From assembly GCA_041402125.1 (NCBI GenBank), contig JAWKSY010000004.1, positions 62,001-126,000 of the forward strand: a stretch of 64,000 bases of DNA, given 5' to 3'. A model generated the notes under the pieces. It had not been told where the DNA came from, searched no databases, and saw nothing but the letters and a program-made list of their open reading frames with translations. The stretch's first letter is position 1, and each line of letters opens with the position of its first letter. A program made the position numbers and the translations under genes. Below, piece after piece: positions 36,120-45,400 of the stretch. This DNA comes from JAWKSY01 sp041402125. Its GTDB lineage: Bacteria; Planctomycetota; GCA-002687715; DRQF01.

Positions 36120-37562
36120 TCAGTCGCGGAAGTACTTCTCGACGATCCAGGGGGGCTGGAAGCGATCGGGGCGACGCGGACGACCGGAGAGATCGATCTC
36201 TCCCGACTTCGGCTCGGCCACCCGGAGAGGATGCGGGTCGCCGGACGCGTCGTGGAGGACGGCGAGGCGTCGCCCGAGCTCTCGTCGGAGATCGGCACGG
36301 GCGGGGTCCCCCGAGAGGTCGACGCGCTCCTCGGGGTCCGCGTCGAGGTCGAAGAGCTGCTCGCGATCGATGAGGGGATAGCGGATGAGTTTCCAGCGCG
36401 GCCCGACAACGGCGCGCTGACCCGTCGCGAAGGTGAGGTAGAGGTCCTCGCGGACCGCCTTCCGCTCGCGGCGGAGGATCGGCGCGAGCGATCGCCCCTC
36501 CATCCCGGGCGGCGCGGTCGTCCCCGTGAGCTCGCAGAGGGTCGGCGCGAGATCGACGAGCGCGGTCAGGGCGCGCGTCGCCCCGGGGCGGATCCCGGGC
36601 CCGACGATGGCGAGCGGACAGCCCATCGAGTGCTCGTAGAGGTTCTGCTTGCCGAGGAGGCCGTGGCTGCCCATCGCGAGGCCGTGGTCGCTCGTGAAGA
36701 CGAGAACGAGATCGCGGCCGCGACCGAGCGCGGCGTGGGCCGCGACGATCCGCCCGATCTGCGCGTCGAGGTGCGATATGAGGCCGTAATACTCGCAGAG
36801 CTGGTCGGAAACGTCCTCGACGCGCCGCGGCCACGCGGCGAGGCGCTCGTCGCGATCGGCCATCCAGCCGTTGTCGACGGGGTGCTGCGGCAGGAAGTTC
36901 CGCGGCAGCGGCGGGCGGCGGTCGTAGTAGGGCTGCCGCCATTCGAGCGGCGGCTGGCGCGGGTCGTGGGGCGCGGTGAAGGACACGTAGCAGAGGAAGG
37001 GGCGGGCGTCGTCGCGCGTCGTCTCGAGGAAGCGGATCGCGGCGGCCGCGAAGAGCTCGCTCGAGAATCCCGGACCGACCGCGGCGTCGCCGAGCTTGCC
37101 GTTCTCGTCGTAGCGGCGGAGCGGCACCTTCTCGTGGTCCGACATCCCCGCGAGGAGCACGGCGTCCGCCTCGCCGAAGGCCCGCTCGAAGGCGGCGGCG
37201 CCGTTGTGCCACTTCCCGGTGCCGAAGGTCCGGTAGCCCGCACCGCGCATCACCTCCGGGAACATCGGCACGCCGTCGAGATCCATCGGGACCCGGTAGA
37301 GCGTGCGGCCGCTCATGAGCATCGCGCGCGAGGGCTGACAGGCCGCGCCGTGCATCGAGCCCAGGCAGTAGTTCCGGTCGAAGCGCATCCCGCGGCGGAC
37401 GATCGCGTCGGTGGCGGGCGTGCGGACGTGAGGATTGCCGAAGGCGCCGACGCCGTCCGTGCGCAGGTCGTCCGCGAAGAGGAAGAGGACGTCGGGACGG
37501 GAGTCCTCCTGCGCGGGGGCGAAGGCGGCGAGGAGAAGCACGAGGAGGGGGAGTCGGATCAT
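36120..37562 (-). CDS. Secreted sulfatase (type I, formylglycine-dependent)
   Basis: This 480-residue exported sulfatase has a signal peptide (1-17). The metal-binding DVLFLFADDLRTDG, the formylglycine motif starting at Cys75 (CQPSR followed by AMLMSGR, the CxPSRxxLLTGR signature), KWHNG and FTSDHGLAMGSHGL are all present. The closing domain with RWKLIRYP and EQLFDLDADPEERVDLS is typical of iduronate-2-sulfatase-like members. Activity requires a formylglycine-generating enzyme elsewhere in the genome. Sulfatases are strikingly abundant in Planctomycetota, where they strip sulfate from algal polysaccharides; the exact substrate here is unknown. Confidence 0.92.
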   Translation of the reverse strand: MIRLPLLVLLLAAFAPAQEDSRPDVLFLFADDLRTDGVGAFGNPHVRTPATDAIVRRGMRFDRNYCLGSMHGAACQPSRAMLMSGRTLYRVPMDLDGVPMFPEVMRGAGYRTFGTGKWHNGAAAFERAFGEADAVLLAGMSDHEKVPLRRYDENGKLGDAAVGPGFSSELFAAAAIRFLETTRDDARPFLCYVSFTAPHDPRQPPLEWRQPYYDRRPPLPRNFLPQHPVDNGWMADRDERLAAWPRRVEDVSDQLCEYYGLISHLDAQIGRIVAAHAALGRGRDLVLVFTSDHGLAMGSHGLLGKQNLYEHSMGCPLAIVGPGIRPGATRALTALVDLAPTLCELTGTTAPPGMEGRSLAPILRRERKAVREDLYLTFATGQRAVVGPRWKLIRYPLIDREQLFDLDADPEERVDLSGDPARADLRRELGRRLAVLHDASGDPHPLRVAEPKSGEIDLSGRPRRPDRFQPPWIVEKYFRD

Positions 37563-37592
37563 CCCGTCATCGTCCGGACGGGCGCGAGGGCG

Positions 37593-39209
37593 TCAAGCCC
37601 GGGGCGTCGAGCGGCGAGCGCCCTCGCGCGCCGCCGTGGCGCGCAGCCCGCGACGCGCGAGGCCCGCGAGGAGGAGAGGTGGTCCGATGAGGAGCAGGCC
37701 CGCGAGCAGCCAGTGACGGATTCCCATCTCCGGCGCGGCACGACCATCCGCGGGCGAGCGATACCCCGGCGTCGCCACGACCCAGTTCGCGGAGGGTGAG
37801 GCGTCGGCGTAGAGGATCTCGAACCCTTCCGGGCCCAGCTCGCGTCGGAGGCGCGCGAGCCCCTCCGCCTGGACCGCCGCCCGCACCGGGCCCGCCCGGA
37901 AGCGGGCGACGAGCTCGTCCTCGTCGAGCGTGCGCCGCGCGGTGTCGAGTTCCCACTGGAGCGCGTAGGACGCCGTCGTGTGCTCCAGCGGCGCTTGGAA
38001 GCCGAAGCGCGCCTCGATGTCCTCCGCCGCCGCGATCAGGCGCGCGTTGCGTCGCACCGCCTTCGAATCGGCTCGCGGGCCGAGGAACCAGAACGCGGAG
38101 AAGGCGACGGCCGCCGCGACGACTCCGACGACGGCGAACGCGAAGCCTCGACTCCCCCACCGCCCCGTCATCCGGTCGAGCTCCCGGCCGACGAGGATCG
38201 CCATCGGCGGGACGAGGGGAAGCAGGAGGTCGGCTCGCTGGTGAGGCGCGATCGAGAAGACGATCAGCCCGACCGCGAAGAAGGCGACGCAGGCGCGCTC
38301 GAGGACGCGCGCGAGGTGCCCCGCCGCGGGCCGGCGCAGGACGCGCCAGATCGCGAGGAGCGCCAGCGGGCTCCAGGGAATGAAGCGCGTCACGAAGTAG
38401 AAGAGCGGGACATGGGGCGTCTGCAGCGGCCCCTTCCCCTGCCCGTCCGCCACCGCGTGGCCGACGAGTTCGCGGCCGAGCATCTTGTCGACGAGGGCGT
38501 CGCCCACCTGGAACCAGGCCGCGAGGAACCAGCCGCCGACCAGCAGGACAAGGAGCAGGAGTCCGCGGACGGTGAAGATGCGCGACGCGACGCGGCGACG
38601 TCCCCAGATCCAGCGGCGCGGCAGCGCCAGTCCCGCCAGCGCGAAGGCCGGCGCGGCCGGGCCCTTCGTCAGCGTCGCGAGGGCGTGCGCGAGCCAGGGG
38701 AGGGTCCTCCCCCGCCGCGCGACCGCGGCCGCGCGCAGTGCGAGCAGGAAACCCGCGAAGGTGAGCGCGGCGTAGAGCGCGTCGGTGCGGACGAGCGTCA
38801 GGTGCTTGAGGCCGTAGCTCGAGAGGAGCCAGGCCAGCGCCCCGAGGAGTCCGGCGCGGACCCCGAAGACCCGCCCTCCCGCCGCGGCGACCATGAGGGC
38901 GATCGCGAGGACGGCGAAGGCCGAGGGCAGGGAGAGGGCCAGGGTCTCGGCGCGGGGAAAGGCCGCGGTCGCGACGGAGGCGATCCAGACGTGGAACGGC
39001 GGCTTCGAGACCACCGATCCGGCCCAGTCGTGCTGGACGAGCCACTCGCCGTTGCGGAGCAGGTCGAGGACGTAGCTGGCCGGGCGCTTCTGGTCGTTGT
39101 CGACGAGGTCCACCGGCCCGAGGGCCTTCACCGCGAACACGGCCGCCCAGGCGAGGAGGATCACCCCCACCGCCCACCCGGCTCCCGTCGTTCCGCCCCG
39201 CTCGCTCAT
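37593..39209 (-). CDS. GT39/GT83-like membrane glycosyltransferase
   Basis: This 538-residue polytopic membrane protein has around eleven helices. The first luminal loop has DLVDNDQKRPASYVLDLL and HDWAGSVVSKPPFHVWIASV, matching the acidic DxD-like and KPP motifs of ArnT/PMT_2 transferases; SSYGLKHLTLVRTDALYA and LATLTKGPAAPAFA strengthen this. The C-terminal tail forms a soluble domain (EDIEARFGFQ). ATG 39209 is preferred over the TTG at 39218. It probably transfers a polyprenyl-linked sugar to lipid A-like or protein acceptors at the periplasmic side. The gene lies just upstream of the first composite palindromic repeat. Confidence 0.82.
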   Translation of the reverse strand: MSERGGTTGAGWAVGVILLAWAAVFAVKALGPVDLVDNDQKRPASYVLDLLRNGEWLVQHDWAGSVVSKPPFHVWIASVATAAFPRAETLALSLPSAFAVLAIALMVAAAGGRVFGVRAGLLGALAWLLSSYGLKHLTLVRTDALYAALTFAGFLLALRAAAVARRGRTLPWLAHALATLTKGPAAPAFALAGLALPRRWIWGRRRVASRIFTVRGLLLLVLLVGGWFLAAWFQVGDALVDKMLGRELVGHAVADGQGKGPLQTPHVPLFYFVTRFIPWSPLALLAIWRVLRRPAAGHLARVLERACVAFFAVGLIVFSIAPHQRADLLLPLVPPMAILVGRELDRMTGRWGSRGFAFAVVGVVAAAVAFSAFWFLGPRADSKAVRRNARLIAAAEDIEARFGFQAPLEHTTASYALQWELDTARRTLDEDELVARFRAGPVRAAVQAEGLARLRRELGPEGFEILYADASPSANWVVATPGYRSPADGRAAPEMGIRHWLLAGLLLIGPPLLLAGLARRGLRATAAREGARRSTPRA

Positions 39210-39234
39210 CGGCGACAAGCTAACGCAATCGACG

Positions 39235-39505
39235 GACTCTCATACGGTGTCAGTCACCGGATGAGAATTCTCCGCCCGGCAGCGAGAGAGGAGATGCACG
39301 TACGGTGCCAGTCACCGGACGTGCATCCCGCGAACCCAGACCTCGACGCCGAGGCCGCAAACGAAGGGATGCACGTCCGGTGACGGGCACCGTACGTGCA
39401 TCCGTCGAGTGGCGATTCGAGTCGCGGCGAGTCCTCGTCCGATGACCGACCGCCGCGTGAGAGCGCCGGAAGTTCTCATCCGGTGACTGACACCGTATGA
39501 GAGTC
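39235..39505. repeat. Composite REPIN-like element, copy 1
   Basis: Four palindromic units lie in a nested inverted order: A (39235-39267), B (39293-39328), B' (39367-39403) and A' (39473-39505). A and A' are reverse complements carrying TACGGTGTCAGTCACCGG; B and B' carry TACGGTGCCAGTCACCGG or its variant. Each unit can form its own hairpin and the whole can fold back on itself. About 90% of its bases match copy 2 at 40809-41077. Its right edge merges with the stop codon (39504-39506) of the first FG-GAP selenoprotein gene. Confidence 0.85.
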
Positions 39506-40683
39506 AGCGGCCGCGGAAGAACCAGATATGGCCTCGGCCTTCGCCGGGAATGGCCCGCCTCTGCTGCGCCCGAAGTGGGAGGATCTCGTCCGCCTCCATC
39601 TGGGGCGTGATCTTCCGGCCGATCTCGAGCCAGCGGCGCCGAGCCGTCGGCTCGTCCAATCCCTCACCGGGTCGGTAGACATCGATGCGATCGCCGACGA
39701 GGAGGTCGAGACGACCATCTCCGTCGATGTCCTCGACCCAAACGCGCGTCGAATCACCGGGCCCATTCAGGTGCCAGTCGCCGAATCGCGGCGGCTGCTT
39801 TCCGTCCCACTCGACCGGAGGGGCGATGAGCGTTACGAACTCGCCGAACGCCGGACGGCCCCTGTCACCACGGTTCTCCGAGAGGTAGACCCCTCCGGAC
39901 TTGGACCCGGAGACGATGTCCAGGTCTCCGTCGCCGTCCCAGTCGACACAGCAGGGACCTGCGAACGCCGGCGTGTAGAGCCGATCGCCCTTCGCGTCTG
40001 TCATCGGCTCCTTCGCGGCGAGGAAGCCTCCCCCCTTCGCACCTCGATAGAGCGCGAAGGAACCCAACCCTCCGACAAGGAGGTCGTCTCGACCGTCCCC
40101 GTCGAGATCGACGACGCACGCTGCGGTCGCCACGCGGCAGATCCGATCCGAGCCCTTCGGAATCGGCAGCTCGAGGATCTCCTCCTCGTCCGCCGTCATG
40201 AGGATCTCGCGCGGGCCGAAGTCGGCCCCCTTGCGACCCCGGTACAACGAGAACTCTCCCGCCATGTCGGAGTCGTGGCGCGAGTAGCATCCGGAGATGA
40301 GGTCGGCGACACCGTCGCCGTCGACGTCCGCCACGAGCGGCGTCGCGCTGGTGCATCACCACACGCCGGGAACGCGGACGGTTTCGCCTCCGGCGGTCAC
40401 CCAGGCGCGCCGGCCGAAGCGCCCCTTACCGAGCCCCCGGTAGAACGCGATCTTGCCCTCCGCGAACTGCCCCACCAGGAGATCGCGGATGCCGTCGCCG
40501 TCGAGATCGGCCATCGTCGGGCAGGCGTGGCCGGGAGCCTCGACGCGGATCGGAACGCCGTCGGCTTCGAGGCGCCGCGGCGTCCTCGAAGAAGCGGGTG
40601 TTGCGGAAGGGGACGCGCGCCTGCGCGAGTCCCAGACTCGCCCCCGCGAGGGCGGCCAGGATGCCGAGGGTGCCGCGCATCAT
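39504..40683 (-). CDS. Putative selenoprotein: secreted FG-GAP/VCBS propeller (UGA at 40356-40358; frameshift near start)
   Basis: This gene encodes about 392 residues if read through one UGA and one frame correction. ATG 40683 has GGAG 8 nt upstream and gives a signal peptide ending SLGLAQA. The propeller blades show the FG-GAP calcium loop repeatedly: ADLDGDGIRDLL, ADVDGDGVADLIS, VDLDGDGRDDLLV, VDWDGDGDLDIVS and EDIDGDGRLDLLV. The second blade is preceded by PGVW, then in-frame UGA at 40356-40358, then CTSATP. Without recoding, the frame would stop after the first blade and everything downstream would lack a start. The following hairpin resembles a bacterial SECIS. A separate single-base frameshift lies between about 40575 and 40650. 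Its function is unknown; a Sec-Cys pair suggests redox or metal chemistry outside the cytoplasm. It lies directly downstream of its paralog at 41076-42314. Confidence 0.65.
40321..40358 (-). promoter_or_regulatory. Sec UGA codon and SECIS-like hairpin, gene 1
   Basis: Numbering from the U of UGA as 1: bases 14-18 (CGACG) pair with 33-37 (CGUCG), A32 is bulged, bases 19-22 (CCGC) pair with 28-31 (GCGG), and the loop 23-27 is UCGUG with G25 U26. The distance and the GU in the apical loop agree with the E. coli fdhF SECIS, where GU lies at 23-24 from the UGA. Confidence 0.65.
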
Positions 40684-40808
40684 CTCGAGTTCTCCTCTCT
40701 TCGCCGAACCGTCAGGCTACCCCCGGAGACGCGGGGCCGCCATCGGAGATTCGCGGAGAGGCAGCAGTACGAGCGAGCGCGTCGACGGCCGATTCGAGCG
40801 GCGGCCGG
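40684..40808 (-). other. Upstream region of FG-GAP gene 1
   Basis: The short leader between the second composite repeat and the ATG at 40683 holds a good Shine-Dalgarno (GAGAGGAGAA). No clear -35/-10 pair can be pointed to in this GC-rich DNA. Confidence 0.35.
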
Positions 40809-41077
40809 CTCTCATACGGTGTCAGTCACCGGATGAGAATCCTCCGCCCGGGAGCGAGAGAGGAGATGCACGTACGGTGCCCGTCACCGGATGTGCATCC
40901 CGCGAACCCGGACCTCGACGTCGAGGCCGCAAACGAAGGGATGCACGTACGGTGACGGGCACCGTACGTGCATCCGTCGAGCGGCGATTCGAGTCGCGGC
41001 GCGGTCTCATCCGGCGACCGAGCGCCGCGCGAGAGCGCCGAGAGTTCTCATCCGGTGACTGACACCGTATGAGAGTC
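40809..41077. repeat. Composite REPIN-like element, copy 2
   Basis: The same A-B-B'-A' arrangement as copy 1 at 39235-39505, with roughly 20 substitutions. The outer units again carry TACGGTGTCAGTCACCGG and the inner pair TACGGTGCCCGTCACCGG and its complement. The right edge again reaches the stop codon (41076-41078) of the FG-GAP gene to its right. The two flanking genes are far more diverged than the two repeats. Confidence 0.85.
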
Positions 41078-42314
41078 AGCGGCCGAGGAGCACCCAGACG
41101 AAGCCGGTCGTGGTCGTCTTGATGATCTTCTGACCCTCTTCGTAGTGCTTCTGGTAGTCGAAGGACTCGGCGGTGATCTCGACGCCGTCTCCCGACATCT
41201 CGCCCATCGCCTTGCGGAGCTTCTCCTCGTGCTCGGCGTGCTTCTTGCGCGCCGTGGCCTCGTCGAGCCCCTTGCCGGGCGTGTGGATCATGGCCGAGTC
41301 GCCGATGATGAGGTCGAGCTTGCCGTCGCCGTTCACGTCGTCGGCCCAGACGCGGGTCGAGGCCTGCGGGCCCTTGATGTGCTGCTCGCCGAAGGTCATG
41401 TCGGCGCCGAACTGCACGGGATTCTGCGGCACGATCTCGCGGAAGGCGGTGAAGCTCGGCGCGGTCTTCGTGCCCTCGTTGAGGGCGAGGAAGGCGCCGC
41501 CGCTGTTGGAGCCGCTCAGAAGATCCATGTCGCCGTCGCCGTCCCAGTCGACCGGGAAGGGGTCGCTGTGGTGCGGGACCGAGAGCGCCTTGCCGGTCTT
41601 GTCGAGGAGCGGGACGGCCTTCGCCGCGAAGCCGCCCTTGCCGAGGCCGCGCACGAGGTGGAAGGTGCCGGCGAAGTTTCCGACGACGAGGTCGAGCTTG
41701 CCGTCGCCGTCGAGATCGACCGCGCTCGGGCGCGTGCAGATCTTCGAGATCACATCGTCCTGCCCCCGGCCCGCGGGGAGGATGAGCTCCTTGCCGTCGT
41801 CACCCTTCAGGGCGACCGGCGCCGCGAAGCCTCCCTCCTTCTTGCCGCGAAGGAGCCAGAAGAGGCCCGCCATGTCCTGGTCCTCGCGCGAGTAGCACCC
41901 GGAGAGGATGTCCTTGATGCCGTCACCGTCGACGTCCACAACCTGTGGAGTGGAGCTCGTGCATCACCAGACGCCCGGGACCTCGGCCACCTTGCCGTCG
42001 GCCTGGAGCCAGGTCCCGGCGCCGAACTTGCCCTCGCCGAGGCCCGGGTAGACCTTGATCTTGCCGCCCGCGAACTGGCCGACGAGCAGGTCCTTCTTGC
42101 CGTCGCCGTCGAGATCGGCCAGGCAGGGCGCGGCGTAGCCGGGCTCCTCGAGCTTGATGATCTCCTCGCCGCCCTTCACGCGCATCGGCGCGGCGAAGGC
42201 CGGCTTCGACGCCTTCGTCGCCGGCGCGGCGGCCGCGGGCTTCGCGGGCTCCTGCGCGACGGCGACCGCGGCGATCGCGAATCCGATCGCCGCCACTCCC
42301 ATCGTTCTCAACAT
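41076..42314 (-). CDS. Putative selenoprotein: secreted FG-GAP/VCBS propeller (UGA at 41964-41966 as Sec117)
   Basis: This gene encodes 412 residues if the UGA at 41964-41966 is read as residue 117. ATG 42314 has GAGGAG with 8-nt spacing; ATG 42320 is an alternative two codons earlier. The signal peptide ends AAVAVAQ, followed by an Ala/Pro linker. Blades carry ADLDGDGKKDLLVGQFAGGK, VDVDGDGIKDILSGCYS, VDLDGDGKLDLVVGNF, VDWDGDGDMDLLSGSNSGG and DDVNGDGKLDLIIGD. The frame is unbroken on both sides of the UGA, which lies in VPGVW-UGA-CTSSTPQVV, the same position and motif as in its paralog. With conventional annotation this gene would appear as a 116-residue truncated protein and a separate headless propeller. 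Function unknown; probably periplasmic or outer-surface, with the Sec-Cys pair at a blade edge. Confidence 0.8.
41929..41966 (-). promoter_or_regulatory. Sec UGA codon and SECIS-like hairpin, gene 2
   Basis: Numbering from the U of UGA as 1: bases 18-22 (UCCAC) pair with 28-32 (GUGGA) around the loop AGGUU (23-27), so G25 U26 occupy exactly the same place as in gene 1. Below, C33 is bulged and 16-17 (AC) pair with 34-35 (GU). The pair G21-C29 of gene 1 is A21-U29 here, a compensated change. The AGGU loop resembles the E. coli fdhF loop. Confidence 0.72.
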
Positions 42315-42445
42315 CGTCATGACTCCTCGGGTCCGGTTTCCGGCGACGATACACCGCCGCCGCGGGGTCGAGAATCGACTCCCGGGCGCGGCCGCGAATT
42401 CAAGACTCGGAAACAAGTCCGGCGCGGTCGCGCCGGGAGGCGCCT

Positions 42446-45400
42446 TCACTTCAGACCGAGTTCGGCCTTGGCGGAGGTATGCTCCGTGAAATTGGTCACG
42501 CCCTGGGCGACGCAGCGCTCGAGGAGGCGCTTCGACCCCGCCGCGTCGCCGCTCGCCCGACGGATCTCGGCCGCGTAGTAGCAACCCTCGCAGAGGTGCT
42601 CCTTGTTCGTCCCGGCCGTCGCGAGGAGCGCTTCCTCGGAGAGATCCCCGCAGAAGAAGTCCATGATCGCCCGCGACCATTCGTTGAGGTTCGCCCCGGC
42701 CCAGGCCCGGTTCATGAGCGCCTCGCGCCGCACCGTCTCCAGCGGGACGCCCGTGCGCAGATCGGCCATCATCCGCCGGAAGAGCAGGTAGACCATCGTG
42801 TCGGCGCGGGTGTTGTCGCGAGAGATCTGGGCCTGCAGCGCGTAGCGCGTGCTGACCCACTCGCGACGGTCGAAGAAGGCGTAGGCGCTGCCCGCGTAGG
42901 GCGAGGGCGCCGCGTAGTCGGGCCCCATCGCGGAGGTGATCAGGACGAAGCCCTCGTCCCAGCCCTTCTTCACCGCGTCGCGCGGGAAGCTCGCCCCCGA
43001 GAGGATGCGCTGCTCCTTCACCGTCGAGTCGTAGGTGCAGACGACGATCCACTTCTTGCCGTCGTGGACGAGCGTCGTCGGCCGGTAGCCCGCCTGGGCG
43101 CGCTCCTGGAGGTACTTGTCGGGGAAGGCGTCCGTCGCGTTCCAGGCCTGACCGGGGTGCTTGCGCCCCGGGTACTGGTTCATGACGTAGATCTTCTGGG
43201 TGGCCGAGATCGGCGCGACGATGTCGAGCCGGAGGTCCTCGCCGGCCTTCTCCTTGATCCACTCGCTCGGGAAGTCGTCGCGGATCAGGTAGGTCTGCCG
43301 CATCTGACCGGTGACGGGCGTCTGCCGCATGACGGTCGTGACCTTCCCGTTCGCGAAGCCGATCGACCAGAGGCGGAAGTTCTCGGCCCAGCGCGCCTTG
43401 ATCCACTCCTCGGGAAGCGTCGGCGAGACGTTGATCCGCTGCTGGAAGGCCGAGGTCGGCTTCTCCCACATGACCGTCCAGAAGGGCGTCGCCGGCGAGA
43501 TCTCCATCACGGCGTAGCCGTCCTTCATCGTCTGGGCGTCCGTCGGATCGTTGGCGGGCGGCCAGACCGGCACCTGGTGGTAGCGCTGCAGCGGACGCGT
43601 CGTCTTGTGCATGACGACGTACCAGGTCTGCATGAGAGACAGGAGCCAGTTTCGCGAGGGATCGAGCGCGTAGGACTTCCGCGCGTCGAGACGCGCGGCC
43701 TCGCCGCCGCTCACGCCGTGGCAGCGCGCGCGCATCGACAGTGCGGCCGCGTTGAAGGGCTCGGCGCGCAGGATCGCGTCGAGATCCGACTTCGCGCGCG
43801 AGTACTCGCCCTTCGCCATCAGGGCGACGGCCCGTTCCATCCGCAGCGGGATGCGATCGGCGACGACGAGTCCGTCGCTCAGCTTCGTGAGCGCGTTCGC
43901 GTGGCTCGCCCCGCCGCCGACCGCGACCACCTGCGCGAGCTCGGACGAGGCCCAGAGCATCCTGGCCTCCTCGGTCTGCGCCGGCGTGAAGGTCTTGTCG
44001 ACCGCCAGCGTCCGGGCGCGGAGACGACCCGCCTCGACGGCCTTGGGGTCGCCGAACGCGAGCTGCGCCCGCACGAGGAGGAGCTGCCCCTCCGCCCCGA
44101 GGTCGGAGATCCCCGCGAAGGCCCGGGCCGCGGCCGCGTGGTCGCCGGCGAGGTGGAGCGCGAGCGCCTTGTCGAAGACCAGCGTCCCCAGTTCCGCCGT
44201 GAACGGAGACTCCATCGCCACCGCGAGGAGCGGGTTGAGGGTGTCGAGCGCGGCGGCCCTCAGGTGCGGCATCGGCGGCCCGCCCTCCGCGGGGGCGGCG
44301 CCGAGCCCGCGCGCGCGGGAGAGATCGCTGCCGGCGCCGCTCTTGTCGCCGGCGCGCAGGCGGGCGACGGCGCGGTTGAGCTGGGCCACCCCGAACGCCG
44401 GATCGGCGCCGAGGGCTCGATCGAAGGACGTGAGCGCGTCGGCGGCCCGCCCCTGGGCGAGGCGCACGCAGCCGAGGTTGTTGTGGGCCACGGCGAGCGC
44501 CGGGTCGATCGAGACGGCCTTCTCGGCCGCCGCCGCCGCCGCGTCGATCTCGTTCCGGTGGAGCCGGGCCGCCGCGAGCGTGGCGAGGATGACGGCGTTG
44601 CGCTCCTCGCGCTGGCGGGCCCGATCCAGATCTTCCAGCGCTCCGGCCGGCGGCCCGCCCGCGGCCCGGCCGCCGGTGGCCGCGACGCGCCAGGCGACGA
44701 CGGCGCGATTGAGGAGGTCGGTCGCGACGCCGTCGCCGCCCTTCTCGAGGGCGGCGAGATCCTCGGCCGCCGCGCGGTCATCCCCCCCGAGCGCCCGCAG
44801 CACCGCGCGCAGCCGACGCGCGCGCGCGGAACCCGCATCGAGCTCGAGCGCCCGTCCCAGCGAGCGCTCGGCCGCGTCGATCCGTCCCTGCGCGATGGCG
44901 GCCTGGGCCTCGTCGATGCAGAGCTGGAGATCCTCGAGGCGGATCCCGATCGCGCGGGTCTCGACGTTGCCGGCGCGATCGACGGCGCGCAGGAGGAAGG
45001 CGTTGTCGCCCCGCTCGAGGGCGAGTGCGACGCCGAAGCGTCCCTCGGCGTCCACCGTCACGGGGCGCCCAGGACCCTCGCTCGGCTCGTCGCCCTCGAC
45101 GATCAGCAGCTCGAGCCGGGCGAGATTCGGGTCGGCGACGGTGCCCTGGATGCGCTGGTTCGCCTCGGCGACGGCGCGCGGCAGCGCGTCCACGTAGATG
45201 GTCGGACGGGTGCGGTCGATGACGAGTTCGCGCGTCGCCTCGGAGCGTCGCCCCGCCGCGTCCACCGCGGTCGCGATGAGGCGGTAGTTCCCCTCCATGA
45301 GATCGAGCGGCACCGACCAGGCGGCGCCCTCGTCCTCGGGCGTGAGCTGCGCGGCGAGTGTGCGGTTCTCCGGCCCCTCGACGCGGATGCTGACCTCGCG

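Noticed and set aside
39235..41077. CRISPR array
   Set aside because: The palindromic units are few, inverted relative to each other and unevenly spaced; no cas genes are in the window.
41076..41939. Separate gene beginning at GTG 41939
   Set aside because: The frame upstream is open through the UGA to a signal peptide, and the paralog has the same arrangement; an internal start would give a propeller without a signal.
39504..42314. UGA decoded as Trp (code change) or plain nonsense mutation
   Set aside because: UGA ends many genes here at coupled ATGA overlaps, and identical mutation in two diverged copies with matching hairpins is unlikely.
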